From contig JAGNIJ010000037.1 in NCBI GenBank assembly GCA_018001225.1, positions 1 through 46,380 on the forward strand: 46,380 nt of DNA, given 5' to 3'. Shown here piece after piece: positions 1-9,356 of the stretch. Within the stretch, counting starts at the first letter, position 1, and each line of letters opens with the position of its first letter. The notes beneath the pieces are model-generated. The model worked only from the letters and a program-made list of their open reading frames with translations, was not told the origin of the DNA and ran no database searches. The position numbers and the translations under genes are program-made. The stretch is from Kiritimatiellia bacterium. GTDB taxonomy: Bacteria; Verrucomicrobiota; Kiritimatiellia; CAIQIC01; JAGNIJ01.

Positions 1-151
1 CCGCCTGTTCCGTCTTGGCCACCGCCTCGGTCTTCGCGGGCTCGTCGGTCTTCTTGGCTTTCTTCTTCTTCGCCGCCCACGCGGGCTCCGCCGTCCACGC
101 GACGACCAGGGCCAGCAGGACGCACTACAGCATGCGTACCGATGTCTTCAT
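1..151 (-). pseudogene. Secreted Lys-rich protein, 5' part, interrupted by in-frame TAG
   Basis: The reading frame starts at an ATG (149-151) behind a good ribosome site (AAGGAG). It gives MKTSVRML, then a TAG stop at 125-127, and continues in the same frame with CVLLALVVAWTAEPAWA and a Lys-rich stretch (AAKKKKAKKTDEPAKTE) to the window edge. Without the stop this is a classical signal peptide with an AxA-like cleavage site and a basic mature N-terminus. No convincing alternative ATG, GTG or TTG start lies after the stop. It is the last gene of the symporter operon, 20 bases after the upstream stop. The function cannot be told from what is visible. The stop may be a real mutation, a sequencing error (CAG or TGG to TAG) or suppressed; TAG is an ordinary terminator for other genes here. 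Confidence 0.6.
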
Positions 152-171
152 TCTTGCTCTCCTTTTCCTTT

Positions 172-1836
172 TTACGGGGCCGGCACTACTCCCGGCGGCC
201 CGAAACACATATCCAGGTGCTCCTTCGGCGGCTTCGCGGTGAACGCGGAGACCGCCACGGTGACGATCACGGCCAGGGGGAACCCGATGATCATGGGATC
301 GACGAACGCCCAGATCACCGGCCCCGCGCGATGAAACTTCTCGACGCCGTCCACCAGGTACACGCCCAGCGACCGGACGCCGAACAGCTTCTGGCACAGC
401 AGCAGGGCGGTGGAGGCCTTCTCGTGGACAAAGGTCATCCAGGCCAGGCTGGCGACGGCGCCGACCAGCATGCCGGCGATGGCGCCGGCCCGCGTGATCG
501 CGCGGCTCCACAGCGCGCCCAGGTACATCGGCAGGAAGGCGCAGGCGCAGAAACCGAAGAAGATCGCCGTGCCGCGCGCCACGATCTCGGTGCCCGACTT
601 GCCGAACTGCTTCTCGAGCTCGTAGCCCAGCCACACGCTCGCCAGGAGCCCGGCCAGCACGCCGACGCGCGTCGCGATCACGCCGCCCCCGCCGCGGCCG
701 TGCCGGAGCCCCTGTTCGTAAAGGTCCCGCCCGATCGCGGTGCCCATGGCGTGGAGCTGGCTGCTGATGGTGCTCATGGCCGCCGAGAGCAGGGTGAGCA
801 TGAAGAGCAGGGAGAACCAGCCGGGCAGGGACTCGGTGATGTAGAGCGGGATGATCCGCTCCACGTCGCCGCCCGCGGCCGCGATGGCGATCTTGCCCGC
901 CGTCCGCTGGAAATGGATGTTCGTCAGGGCGCCGACGACGTAGGCGACGCCGACGGTCAGGAGGATGAACACGCCGCCGATGGGCACGGCGCGGTTGATC
1001 TCGCGTCCGCTCTTGACGGTCATGTAGCGCACCGCGAGCTGCGGCTGGGCCAGCACGCCGAGGCCGACGCCGAGCATGATGGTGCTGACGAGGGTCCACC
1101 ACCAGGGCGAGCCGAAGGCCGGCATGCTCGTCCAGCCCCGGTGCCCGGCGGCGATCAGCTTCTCGGGCACCAGCGGGGTCATGGAGGACAGCTCCGCGTG
1201 GACGCTCGCAAAGCCCCCGAGTTTGACGTAGGTCAGCACCAGCAGGGCGGTCATGCCGGCCAGCATGATCGTGCCCTGGAGCGCGTCGGTATACATCACG
1301 CCCTTGATCCCGCCCATGATCACGTAGAGGCCGATCACGACCGAGAAGAGGAACAGCGCCGTCTCGTAGCCGATCCCGAGCTGCTGCGCCAGATACTTCG
1401 CCGCGCCCATCATCACGGCCGCCGTGTAGAGCGGCATGAGCAGGAAGATGAGCAGCCCGCTGGAGCCCTGGATGAACCGCGACCGGAAGCGCCGCCCGAG
1501 GAACTCGGGGAACGTGTGGGCGTCCAGCCGCAGCCCCATCTGGCGGGTCCGCGCGCCGAAGGCGACGAACGCGATGAAGATGCCGAAGAAGATGTTCAGG
1601 AACACCAGCCACAGCAGCCCCATGCCGTACACCGCCGCCACCCCGCCGAACCCGACGATGGCGGACGTGCTGATGAACGTCGCCCCGTAGCTCATGGCCA
1701 TCACGTAGGGATGAATCCGCCGCCCGCCGATCAGGTAGTCGGTCGCGCCCCGGGTCGCCGCGTAGCCGCGGAACCCGAGGTACCCGATCGCAAACAGGTA
1801 CACCAGGACGACGACGGTCATCCACACGGGGGCCAT
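172..1836 (-). CDS. Sodium:solute symporter family protein (second paralogue)
   Basis: This is a 554-residue integral membrane protein of the SSS family, which couples sodium uptake to import of an organic solute. The N-terminal helix is followed by a conserved segment around GRRIHPYVMAMSYGATFIS, the repeated hydrophobic helices expected of a roughly 13-helix LeuT-fold carrier, and MGGIKGVMYTDALQG near residue 165. The ATG at 1836 was chosen because GAGAGGAG lies just upstream; the open frame extends further but has no family homology there. It follows its paralogue by 20 bases and shares long identical blocks with it, so the two arose by tandem duplication. The substrate cannot be assigned. 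A small accessory protein is encoded at the operon head. The stop is TAA. Confidence 0.9.
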   Translation of the reverse strand: MAPVWMTVVVLVYLFAIGYLGFRGYAATRGATDYLIGGRRIHPYVMAMSYGATFISTSAIVGFGGVAAVYGMGLLWLVFLNIFFGIFIAFVAFGARTRQMGLRLDAHTFPEFLGRRFRSRFIQGSSGLLIFLLMPLYTAAVMMGAAKYLAQQLGIGYETALFLFSVVIGLYVIMGGIKGVMYTDALQGTIMLAGMTALLVLTYVKLGGFASVHAELSSMTPLVPEKLIAAGHRGWTSMPAFGSPWWWTLVSTIMLGVGLGVLAQPQLAVRYMTVKSGREINRAVPIGGVFILLTVGVAYVVGALTNIHFQRTAGKIAIAAAGGDVERIIPLYITESLPGWFSLLFMLTLLSAAMSTISSQLHAMGTAIGRDLYEQGLRHGRGGGGVIATRVGVLAGLLASVWLGYELEKQFGKSGTEIVARGTAIFFGFCACAFLPMYLGALWSRAITRAGAIAGMLVGAVASLAWMTFVHEKASTALLLCQKLFGVRSLGVYLVDGVEKFHRAGPVIWAFVDPMIIGFPLAVIVTVAVSAFTAKPPKEHLDMCFGPPGVVPAP

Positions 1837-1856
1837 GTCTCTCCTCTCTCTCCGGA

Positions 1857-3536
1857 TCAGCCGGCGGGTTTCGCGGGCGCGCCGAAGCACCGGGCCAGAT
1901 GCTCGTCGGCGAATTTCCGCGACAACAGCGAGACCACGACGGTCACGACGATCGCGATCGGCAGGCCGATGAACAGCGGGTCCACGAAGGCCCAGATGAG
2001 CGAGCCGTGCTTCACGAACTGCTCGACCATCGCCCCGGCCTCCGGGCCCTCGACCATCCGGATCGCCAGCGAGCGCACGCCGAAGAGCTTGTTGCACAAC
2101 AGCAGCGCGGTGGATTCCTTCTCGTGGACGAACACCATCCAGAGCAAGCTGGAAACGGCGCCGGAGAGCATCCCGGCGATCGCGCCGGCCTTGGTGATCG
2201 CCCGGGTCCACAGCGCGCCGACGTACATCGGCAGGAAGGCGCAGGCGCAGAGGCCGAAGAAAATCGCCGTCCCGCGCGCGACGATGGCCGTGCCCTCCTT
2301 GCCGAACTGCTTCTCCAGCTCGTAGCCCAGCCAGACGCTCAACAGGATGCCGATCAGGATGCCCAGGCGCGTGGCCAGCACGCCGCCCTTGCCCTTGCCC
2401 TTCCGCACGGCCTGCTCGACCAGGTCGCGGCCCAGCGAGGTGCCCATGGCGTGGAACTGGCTACTCAAGGTGCTCATCGCCGCGGAGAGCAGCGCGAGCA
2501 TGAACAAGATGGAGAACCACCCCGGCATGGCCTGCTTGACGTACATCGGGATGATCGCCTCCACGTCGCCCGCCGCGGCCGCGATGGACACCTTGCCGGC
2601 GGTCCTGAAGAAATACACGTTCGTCAGGGCGCCGACCACGAAGGCCACGCCCGTCATCATGAGAATGAACACCCCGCCGACCGGCACGGCGCGGTTGAGT
2701 TCCTTGTTGCTTTTGACCGTCATGTACCGCACCGCAAGCTGGGGCATGGCCAGCACGCCGATGCCGACGCCCATGACGATGGTGCTGACCAGCGTCCACC
2801 AGAGCGGCGAGCCGAATTTCGGCATCGCGGTCCAGCCCAGGTGCCCGCCCTTGGCCAGTTTTTCGGGCACCAGGTGGGCCAGCGAACTCAACTCCCGGTG
2901 GGCGGGCGCGACCCCGCCGAGGGCGCTGTAGGTCAGGACGATCAGGACGATCATGCCCAGCAGCATGATCGTGCCCTGGAGCGCGTCGGTGTACATCACG
3001 CCCTTGATGCCGCCCATGATCACGTAGAGGGCGATGATGATGGAGAAGATGAAGAGGGCGGTCTCGTAGGAGATGCCCAGTTGTTCGCCCAGGTACTTCG
3101 CCGCGCCGATCAGCACGGCCGAGGCATAGAGCGGCATGAACACGAAGATGATCACCGCCGCGGCCCCCTGCAGGAAATGCGAATCGAAACGGCGGCCGAG
3201 CAATTCGGGGAACGTGTGGGCGTCCAGCCGCAGGCCCATCTGCCGGGTGCGCCCGCCGAAGAAGACGAAGGCCACGAAGATGCCGAAGAAGATGTTCAGG
3301 AACGTGAGCCACAGCAGGCCCATGCCGAACACCCCGGCGGCGCCGCCGAAGCCGACGATGGCGGAGGTGCTGATGAACGTCGCGCCGTAACTCATCGCCA
3401 TGACGTACGGGTGAATCCGTCGGCCGGCCACCATGTAGTCGGACGCCGTGTGGGTCGAACGGTAGCCGCGGTAGCCCAGGTAGCCGACGCCGAACAGGTA
3501 AATAATAACCGCAATGGTCATCCACATGGATTGCAT
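1857..3536 (-). CDS. Sodium:solute symporter family protein (first paralogue)
   Basis: This is a 559-residue SSS-family carrier, closely similar along its whole length to the next gene: the same GRRIHPYVMAMSYGATFIS block, the MGGIKGVMYTDALQGTIML block and the C-terminal FVHEKESTALLLCNKLFGVRS region. The ATG at 3536 follows a strong GGAGGAA ribosome site. It acts in the inner membrane as a sodium-driven importer; the substrate is unknown. It lies 19 bases after the small accessory protein and 20 bases before the second paralogue, which suggests one transcript. The C-terminal part differs most between the paralogues (this copy has an insert around EGPEAGAMVEQFVKHG), so they may differ in gating or regulation rather than in the core substrate site. 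That last point is inference. Confidence 0.9.
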   Translation of the reverse strand: MQSMWMTIAVIIYLFGVGYLGYRGYRSTHTASDYMVAGRRIHPYVMAMSYGATFISTSAIVGFGGAAGVFGMGLLWLTFLNIFFGIFVAFVFFGGRTRQMGLRLDAHTFPELLGRRFDSHFLQGAAAVIIFVFMPLYASAVLIGAAKYLGEQLGISYETALFIFSIIIALYVIMGGIKGVMYTDALQGTIMLLGMIVLIVLTYSALGGVAPAHRELSSLAHLVPEKLAKGGHLGWTAMPKFGSPLWWTLVSTIVMGVGIGVLAMPQLAVRYMTVKSNKELNRAVPVGGVFILMMTGVAFVVGALTNVYFFRTAGKVSIAAAAGDVEAIIPMYVKQAMPGWFSILFMLALLSAAMSTLSSQFHAMGTSLGRDLVEQAVRKGKGKGGVLATRLGILIGILLSVWLGYELEKQFGKEGTAIVARGTAIFFGLCACAFLPMYVGALWTRAITKAGAIAGMLSGAVSSLLWMVFVHEKESTALLLCNKLFGVRSLAIRMVEGPEAGAMVEQFVKHGSLIWAFVDPLFIGLPIAIVVTVVVSLLSRKFADEHLARCFGAPAKPAG

Positions 3537-3555
3537 GGGGGTTCCTCCGTGAGCC

Positions 3556-3735
3556 TTACAGCTCTTCCTCGACCTTGTCCTCTTCCTCTGCCCAGTGGCG
3601 GACTTCCGCCTCGGGCTCCACCACGGTGTCCTCGCGGTTCCACCGGAGAACGCCCCACACCACGCACAGTACCGTGCTGGCGATGCACAGGATGTACGCC
3701 AGCCAGACCCACGGATCCTCGATGCCCAGCAGCAT
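3556..3735 (-). CDS. Symporter small accessory protein
   Basis: This 59-residue protein begins MLLGIEDPWVWLAYILC. It has one membrane helix (about residues 10-30), then RWNRED and an acidic C-terminus (EEEDKVEEEL). The IEDPWVWLAYILC start and NR motif match the family of small accessory proteins encoded just upstream of SSS symporters in many bacteria. The ATG at 3735 has a strong AAGGAGG site. It is the first gene of the symporter operon and likely assembles with one or both carriers in the inner membrane, as other small partner subunits do; this is inferred from context. It is too short for many gene callers and easily missed. Confidence 0.85.
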   Translation of the reverse strand: MLLGIEDPWVWLAYILCIASTVLCVVWGVLRWNREDTVVEPEAEVRHWAEEEDKVEEEL

Positions 3736-3896
3736 GACCCTATCCTCCTTTATCCGTCATCCTTGTTGCATAAACGGCCGGTTCCACGCCGGTTGCCCCG
3801 CTGCGGTCTCGAATAATGGCGGCCCATCCCCCGTTTGGCAAAGGAAAAAACGGTTTTTTTTGCCCCCCTCCGCAGCGGGCGGCTGCAACAAAATCG

Positions 3897-3910
3897 TTCA
3901 CGGCCGTGAA
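3897..3910. promoter_or_regulatory. 14-bp perfect palindrome between tilS and the symporter operon
   Basis: TTCACGGCCGTGAA is a perfect dyad, weakly extended by AAATC on one side and GATTT on the other. It lies 15 bases beyond the tilS stop and about 160 bases upstream of the symporter accessory gene, on the same strand as both. It could be an operator for a dimeric repressor controlling the symporter operon or a weak tilS terminator; on the minus strand it is followed by GATTTTGTTG. The 3736-3925 gap also holds A and T homopolymer runs near 3845-3861 and no gene. Confidence 0.35.
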
Positions 3911-3925
3911 TGGATTTGTTTCAGT

Positions 3926-5293
3926 TCAGGAGCGGGGCGGCGTGGCGTGAAGACGCAAGGACGGCGCGCGCGGGCCGGGCACGGCCCAGTCCCGCGAGAC
4001 GCGGCCGCCCGGCACCCATACGATCTCCCCGCGGCACTCGAGCACCGGCACGCCCGCGCGCGCTTCCCTCGGCATCTTCAGGTCGGTGAAAAGATCCTGC
4101 AGTTTCTTGGAGCCCGTCAGGCCGAAGGGACGAATCCGGTCGCCTGCTTTCCATGAGCGGGCGATCAGCGGCGAGCGCCCCGCCCGCGCGGCATCCAACC
4201 AGGCTTCCAGGTTCCCGCCGACCGCCGGGACCGAAAAACCGCGGCCGCGTTCCACCCGCACCCGCCAGCCGCTCTCCAAGGCGGTGACGCCGGGAATTTT
4301 CAACCGCGTCGAAAAAGAAGACGGCCCCGCGCGTCCGGCCTTCAGGACCCGCAGTTCCCCGGCCTCGCGGACCACCCGCCACCCGCCGGGCAGCGGCACC
4401 GATCCCCCGCCCCGCCGACGCTCCGCCAGCGCCCGGACGCGCTCGACGGCTTCGAAATCGAGCAAATCGGGCGGAACACCCGTTTTACCCAGCCACGCCC
4501 GGAGCGCCCGGCGCGCCAGGGACACCGGCATTTCAGACAGAACCGCCGCCGAACCGGAAAACCCAAGGCGGTCTGCCTCCCGCTCCATCCACCGGTTCTC
4601 CTCGCCGGAAATCTCGGCCAGACGGCACAAGGCCTTGCGCAGGCGCGGATTCAACCGCGCCGCGAGCAGCGGCAGGATCTCGTGCCGGACACGATTCCGG
4701 AGGTGCTCCGGATTGCGATTGGTGGCGTCTTCTCTCCATGCGAGGCCCCGCCGCTTCAGGAACGCCTCCACCTGCGCGCGGGTCACATCCAGCATCGGCC
4801 GGATCACCGGCATCCCGCCGTGTTCCGCCCGGCACGGGATGCCCGCCAACCCCTGCGGCCCGGCTCCCCGAGCCAGCCGCAGCAGCACCGTCTCGGCCTG
4901 GTCGTCGGCCGTGTGCGCCGTGGCAATCGCGTCCGCGCCGGCCCGCCGGGCCGCGCGCGCCAGGAAATCATACCGCGCCTCGCGGGCGGCCATTTCGATG
5001 GATATGCCCTTTTTCCGCGACAGGCCGGGGACGTCCGCCCGGCCCAGGACGAAACCGGCGCGCAGCCGCCGGGCCAGCCGCCGGACGAATTCCGCGTCGG
5101 CGTCGGCGTCGGCGCCGCGCATGCCGTGGTTCAGGTGGGCCAGGGTCAGCTTGAGTTTCAGACGCGGCCGCCATTCCGCCAGCGCCGCGGCCAGGGCCGT
5201 GGAATCCGCCCCGCCGGAGACGGCGAGGAGCAGGTGCTCGCCGGGCTGCACCAGGCCGTGCCGGCGGATCGTGCGTTGAATGTTCTGAAGCAC
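3926..5293 (-). CDS. tilS: tRNA(Ile)-lysidine synthetase
   Basis: TilS (455 residues) uses ATP to attach lysine to C34 of the CAU-anticodon tRNA-Ile, switching its reading from AUG to AUA and its charging from Met to Ile; it is essential and cytosolic. The PP-loop SGGADS is at residues 26-31, followed by the family's LAHLNHGMRG and TAHTADDQAETVLLRLARG. The C-terminal half holds the TilS substrate-binding and C-terminal domains, ending with the typical IRPFGLTGSKKLQDLF block. The length is close to the family norm. It lies 31 bases after serS in what looks like a four-gene operon. The ATG at 5293 is the only sensible start ahead of the PP-loop. The stop is TGA. Confidence 0.95.
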   Translation of the reverse strand: MLQNIQRTIRRHGLVQPGEHLLLAVSGGADSTALAAALAEWRPRLKLKLTLAHLNHGMRGADADADAEFVRRLARRLRAGFVLGRADVPGLSRKKGISIEMAAREARYDFLARAARRAGADAIATAHTADDQAETVLLRLARGAGPQGLAGIPCRAEHGGMPVIRPMLDVTRAQVEAFLKRRGLAWREDATNRNPEHLRNRVRHEILPLLAARLNPRLRKALCRLAEISGEENRWMEREADRLGFSGSAAVLSEMPVSLARRALRAWLGKTGVPPDLLDFEAVERVRALAERRRGGGSVPLPGGWRVVREAGELRVLKAGRAGPSSFSTRLKIPGVTALESGWRVRVERGRGFSVPAVGGNLEAWLDAARAGRSPLIARSWKAGDRIRPFGLTGSKKLQDLFTDLKMPREARAGVPVLECRGEIVWVPGGRVSRDWAVPGPRAPSLRLHATPPRS

Positions 5294-5324
5294 GGCGGAA
5301 TCCTCGGCCCCGCCGGCGGCGGGG

Positions 5325-6590
<1,266 letters not shown>

Positions 6591-6605
6591 GGGCGGCCCG
6601 GCGGA

Positions 6606-7253
6606 TCAGGGGGTTTCCGCGATCGGTTCCGGCGCGCCGGGCTCTTCCGGCTCCGGCTCGGCCGGCGCCGGAGCGAACGGGGACTCGGTGACGATCGGCA
6701 GGCCTTTTTCGACGGCCAGCTTTTGCGCGCGGTCGAGGCAGGGCGGGCAGTAGTTCCGGCCCTTCATGTCCAGTTCCTCGTTGTTGGCGTACAGCCACAT
6801 CGCGCACTGGGGATTGGGGCAAGTCTCCAGGCCCAGGAGCAGACCGATGCTCATCATCACTTCCCGCTCGAGCCGCCGCCCGTACTGTTCCTCGTCACCG
6901 CCCTCCGGTTTCAGCAGGCGGGCGTTGACCACGGCCGTCCGCTGGCCGGGCAACTGCGTGCCGTGATTCGGGAGCTCCTCCAAAGGCACGGCCAGGACCA
7001 CCAGGCAGGCGTCCTCCTCGCCGATGGACTGCGCCGCGGCCTCGCCGATCTCGTGAAGGCTGGCGGCCGGCTTCGCTTCGCGCGGCTCGAGCAGCCGGAC
7101 CGGCAGGGCGAGGTTCTCCTGCGCGAAGGCGCGTACGCGCTCCGCCATCGCCGGGTCCAGGTCGCCGACGGCCAGCAGCGAAATCGTAGGGCCCGCGGCC
7201 CGGGCCCAGGCCGCGGCGAAAAGGGACAGACAACCGACCAGCATGCGCTTCAT
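6606..7253 (-). CDS. Archaemetzincin-like secreted protein lacking catalytic residues
   Basis: This 215-residue protein has a signal peptide (MKRMLVGCLSLFAAAWARA, cleavage near residue 20) and a Pro/Glu-rich tail (195-215). Residues 130-172 align with the archaemetzincin signature HExGHxxGxxHCxxxxCxM...CxxC. The four Cys (145, 150, 169, 172) and Met152 are kept, as are Gly137 and Gly141. The three zinc-ligand His and the catalytic Glu are replaced (Met134, Ser135, Leu138, Thr144). It therefore looks like a pseudopeptidase that keeps the structural Cys4 zinc site. An ATG at 7253 has GAGGAG upstream. It sits 18 bases after the TPR gene and 15 before serS. A scaffold or peptide-binding role is possible but unproven. 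Confidence 0.7.
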   Translation of the reverse strand: MKRMLVGCLSLFAAAWARAAGPTISLLAVGDLDPAMAERVRAFAQENLALPVRLLEPREAKPAASLHEIGEAAAQSIGEEDACLVVLAVPLEELPNHGTQLPGQRTAVVNARLLKPEGGDEEQYGRRLEREVMMSIGLLLGLETCPNPQCAMWLYANNEELDMKGRNYCPPCLDRAQKLAVEKGLPIVTESPFAPAPAEPEPEEPGAPEPIAETP

Positions 7254-7271
7254 GATGGTTCTCCTCTTTTT

Positions 7272-8582
7272 CTATTGTTCCTGTTCCGCCGAACGCCGCC
7301 GGGGAACGCGCGTCGCCAGCAATTCCGGGTACCGCGGATCGGCCTTGATCTTGGCGAGATAGGGGTCTTCCTCCTGCAGCCAGGTGCGGGTCTCCGCGGG
7401 ATAGTCCCGGATCAGGCCGGTCAGGATCGGCCAGGCCTCGTCGAGTCGGCCGTTCTCGGCCAGCATGCAGGCGCGCGCGAACACGATCTGCGGGTGTTTC
7501 GGCATCTTCGCGAAGGCGCGGTCCAGTAACTCCAGCGCCGCCTTGTACTCCCCGTCCTCGACGAGGGTGTACGCGTAATTGTAGAGGACCTGGGCCGTCT
7601 CCGGGAACCGCTCGCTCAAGTCCTTCATGATGGTCCGCGCCTGCTCCCGGTCGCCCTGCTCCATGATGGCCCGGGCGCGGTCCATTTCCAGGCCCAGCGC
7701 CTGCAGGCCCATCGCGCGGCTCTCTTCCAGTATAGCCAAGACCTTGTCCCACTGCTGCAGCCGCTCGGCCTGGCCGAGCCGGCGCAGGATCGCCACAACG
7801 TCGGGCAACTTGACGCCCAGGCCGGGCCCGAGGACCGTGTCGCACACCAGGTAGAACTGCTCTTCCGGCATGAGGAGGAGAAAGTCCGCCCGGTCCGCGT
7901 CCAGCCAGTTCGCCACCTGCGCCACGTCGAACGTAAACAGGTCGGCCCACGACTCGCCCTGGAGCGACTCGCCCCGGGCCGCCTTGACCAGAAGCCTGTT
8001 GAACCGCGCCAACAGGTCGCCGGGTTGCAACTCCAACGCGCGATCCGTCAGGACCTGCGCCGGCACAAACTGTTTCAGCCGGAGCAAAACCGAGGCGCGG
8101 CCGTTCATAAACACTACGCTGCTCGGGTCGGCCATCAGCAGCCGGCGGTAGTAGTCGTCCGCCGCGGTGTAGTTCTTGGCCAGCGCCGCGATCGCCGCCC
8201 CGCGCCGCAAGAGCAACCCGTTCTGGGGATCGATTTCCAGGCCCTTCTGGACCTCGTCGAGGGCCTTGGCCCAATCTTTCTTTTCGGCAAATACGTTGGC
8301 GGCGCGCAGGTGCTCCAGGGCTTTTCCCGCCGGCGGCAGGGCCACGCCGGCCGCGGGGGCCGGGGGCGCGACGGACGGACGGACGGAAGGCTCGGGGGCC
8401 GGCGTGTCACGCAGGGACATCGGGCTTGCCGGGAGCGCGGGGGATGCCCCCGGGTCCGCCTCCTTGTACTGGTCCACCAGCATGCCGTCCACGTAGTACG
8501 GATTACCGGCCGGCTCCTGCGCCAGGGCCAGACCCGCCAGGATTGCCAGGGCGCCCGCCATCTTGATCGCGTGGTTCATCAT
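7272..8582 (-). CDS. Secreted TPR-repeat protein
   Basis: This 436-residue protein has a signal peptide (cleavage after about residue 21, LALAQE), a Pro/Ala-rich linker (about 45-85) and tetratricopeptide repeats from about residue 88 to 425, such as ALDEVQKGLEIDPQNGLL and AALELLDRAFAKMPKHPQIV. A central insert (about 215-255, beginning VANWLDADRADFLLL) interrupts the repeats. The same architecture, with VIRIADWIEID at the equivalent place, is seen in the gene at 35598-36797, so the two are probably paralogues. It is probably periplasmic and scaffolds other proteins. It is the first gene of the group that continues with the metzincin-like gene, serS and tilS. It starts ATGATG behind GGAGGA. 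The stop is TAG. Confidence 0.8.
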   Translation of the reverse strand: MMNHAIKMAGALAILAGLALAQEPAGNPYYVDGMLVDQYKEADPGASPALPASPMSLRDTPAPEPSVRPSVAPPAPAAGVALPPAGKALEHLRAANVFAEKKDWAKALDEVQKGLEIDPQNGLLLRRGAAIAALAKNYTAADDYYRRLLMADPSSVVFMNGRASVLLRLKQFVPAQVLTDRALELQPGDLLARFNRLLVKAARGESLQGESWADLFTFDVAQVANWLDADRADFLLLMPEEQFYLVCDTVLGPGLGVKLPDVVAILRRLGQAERLQQWDKVLAILEESRAMGLQALGLEMDRARAIMEQGDREQARTIMKDLSERFPETAQVLYNYAYTLVEDGEYKAALELLDRAFAKMPKHPQIVFARACMLAENGRLDEAWPILTGLIRDYPAETRTWLQEEDPYLAKIKADPRYPELLATRVPRRRSAEQEQ

Positions 8583-8611
8583 CCCATCCTCCGGATTGCC
8601 ATCGAGCCGTC

Positions 8612-8640
8612 ACCTTACCGTCGGCAGGATAAAAAGACAA
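8612..8640 (-). promoter_or_regulatory. Candidate sigma70 promoter for the TPR-serS-tilS operon
   Basis: On the minus strand TTGTCT (8635-8640) and TAAGGT (8612-8617) are separated by 17 bases. Transcription would start about 20-25 bases before the ribosome site of the TPR gene. This is the only gap (75 bases) large enough for a promoter before the operon. The -10 box is a modest match. Confidence 0.4.
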
Positions 8641-8657
8641 CCCCGCAGACGCCACGT

Positions 8658-9356
8658 TCAAACCCGGGCCAACGCCTCCAGGTCCTCCACGGCCAGATTC
8701 TGAAGCGAGTCCTCCACGCGGTCGGCCACTGCCAGCGAGCCGTGCGCGTGCGTCGTCCGCACCGCCAGGACCTTCAGCCCGGCGCCCCGGGCCGCCGCGA
8801 TACCGGCGGGCGTGTCCTCGATGGCGACGGCGCGCGAGGCCGGGAACGCCCGCCCGGGGAACCGCGCGGCCAGGCGGCGCAGCGCTTCGCGGTAGCACTC
8901 CGGGTCCGGCTTGCTCACGGCCACGTCCTCCGCGGTCACCATGACGGCGAAACAGGCCTTGAGCCCGGCCCGCTCCAGGATCGGGTGGACATCGGACCGG
9001 AGCGCCCCGCTGCACAAGGCCAGCGGCACGCGGCCCGCGAGCGCCCCGATCAGGGGGACGACGCCGGGATAGGGCTCGACGCCCTGGCCCTCGGCCAGCT
9101 TCGCGAACGCCGCCGCCTTGGCGTCGATCAGCCCGGCCAGTTCCTCCTCCGCCAGCGGCCGGCCAGCATCCCGGAACAGGGCGCGGAACGCGTCCCGGTC
9201 GTCGAAGCCCATGTACCTCGCCCGGTACGCCTCCCACGCCAGCTCGATGCCGAGCGGGGCCGCAAGGCTCCGGAAGGCCTCGAAGTGCAGCGGCTCCGTG
9301 TCCGCGATCACGCCGTCGAAATCAAAGATCACCGCCGCGAGCGCCGGCCTGCTCAC
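8658..9356 (-). CDS. HAD-superfamily phosphatase, beta-phosphoglucomutase-like
   Basis: This 232-residue cytosolic hydrolase has the HAD motif I DFDGVIADTE (nucleophile Asp and acid/base Asp, about residues 11-20), motif II around LCSGAL, motif III Lys in VSKPDPECY and motif IV AIEDTPAGIAAA. The helical cap lies between motifs I and II. It belongs to the subfamily of beta-phosphoglucomutase and small sugar-phosphate phosphatases; the substrate is not predictable. The start is GTG, overlapping the stop of the phosphoribosyltransferase frame (GTGA, 9353-9356), so translation is coupled. That coupling argues that the interrupted upstream frame was a full gene until recently. The stop is TGA. Confidence 0.88.
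   Translation of the reverse strand: MSRPALAAVIFDFDGVIADTEPLHFEAFRSLAAPLGIELAWEAYRARYMGFDDRDAFRALFRDAGRPLAEEELAGLIDAKAAAFAKLAEGQGVEPYPGVVPLIGALAGRVPLALCSGALRSDVHPILERAGLKACFAVMVTAEDVAVSKPDPECYREALRRLAARFPGRAFPASRAVAIEDTPAGIAAARGAGLKVLAVRTTHAHGSLAVADRVEDSLQNLAVEDLEALARV

Noticed and set aside
142..2325. Very long open frame on the plus strand opposite the symporters
   Set aside because: It is Arg/Asp/Gly/His-rich low-complexity translation typical of the antisense of GC-rich genes, and the symporters on the other strand are unmistakable.
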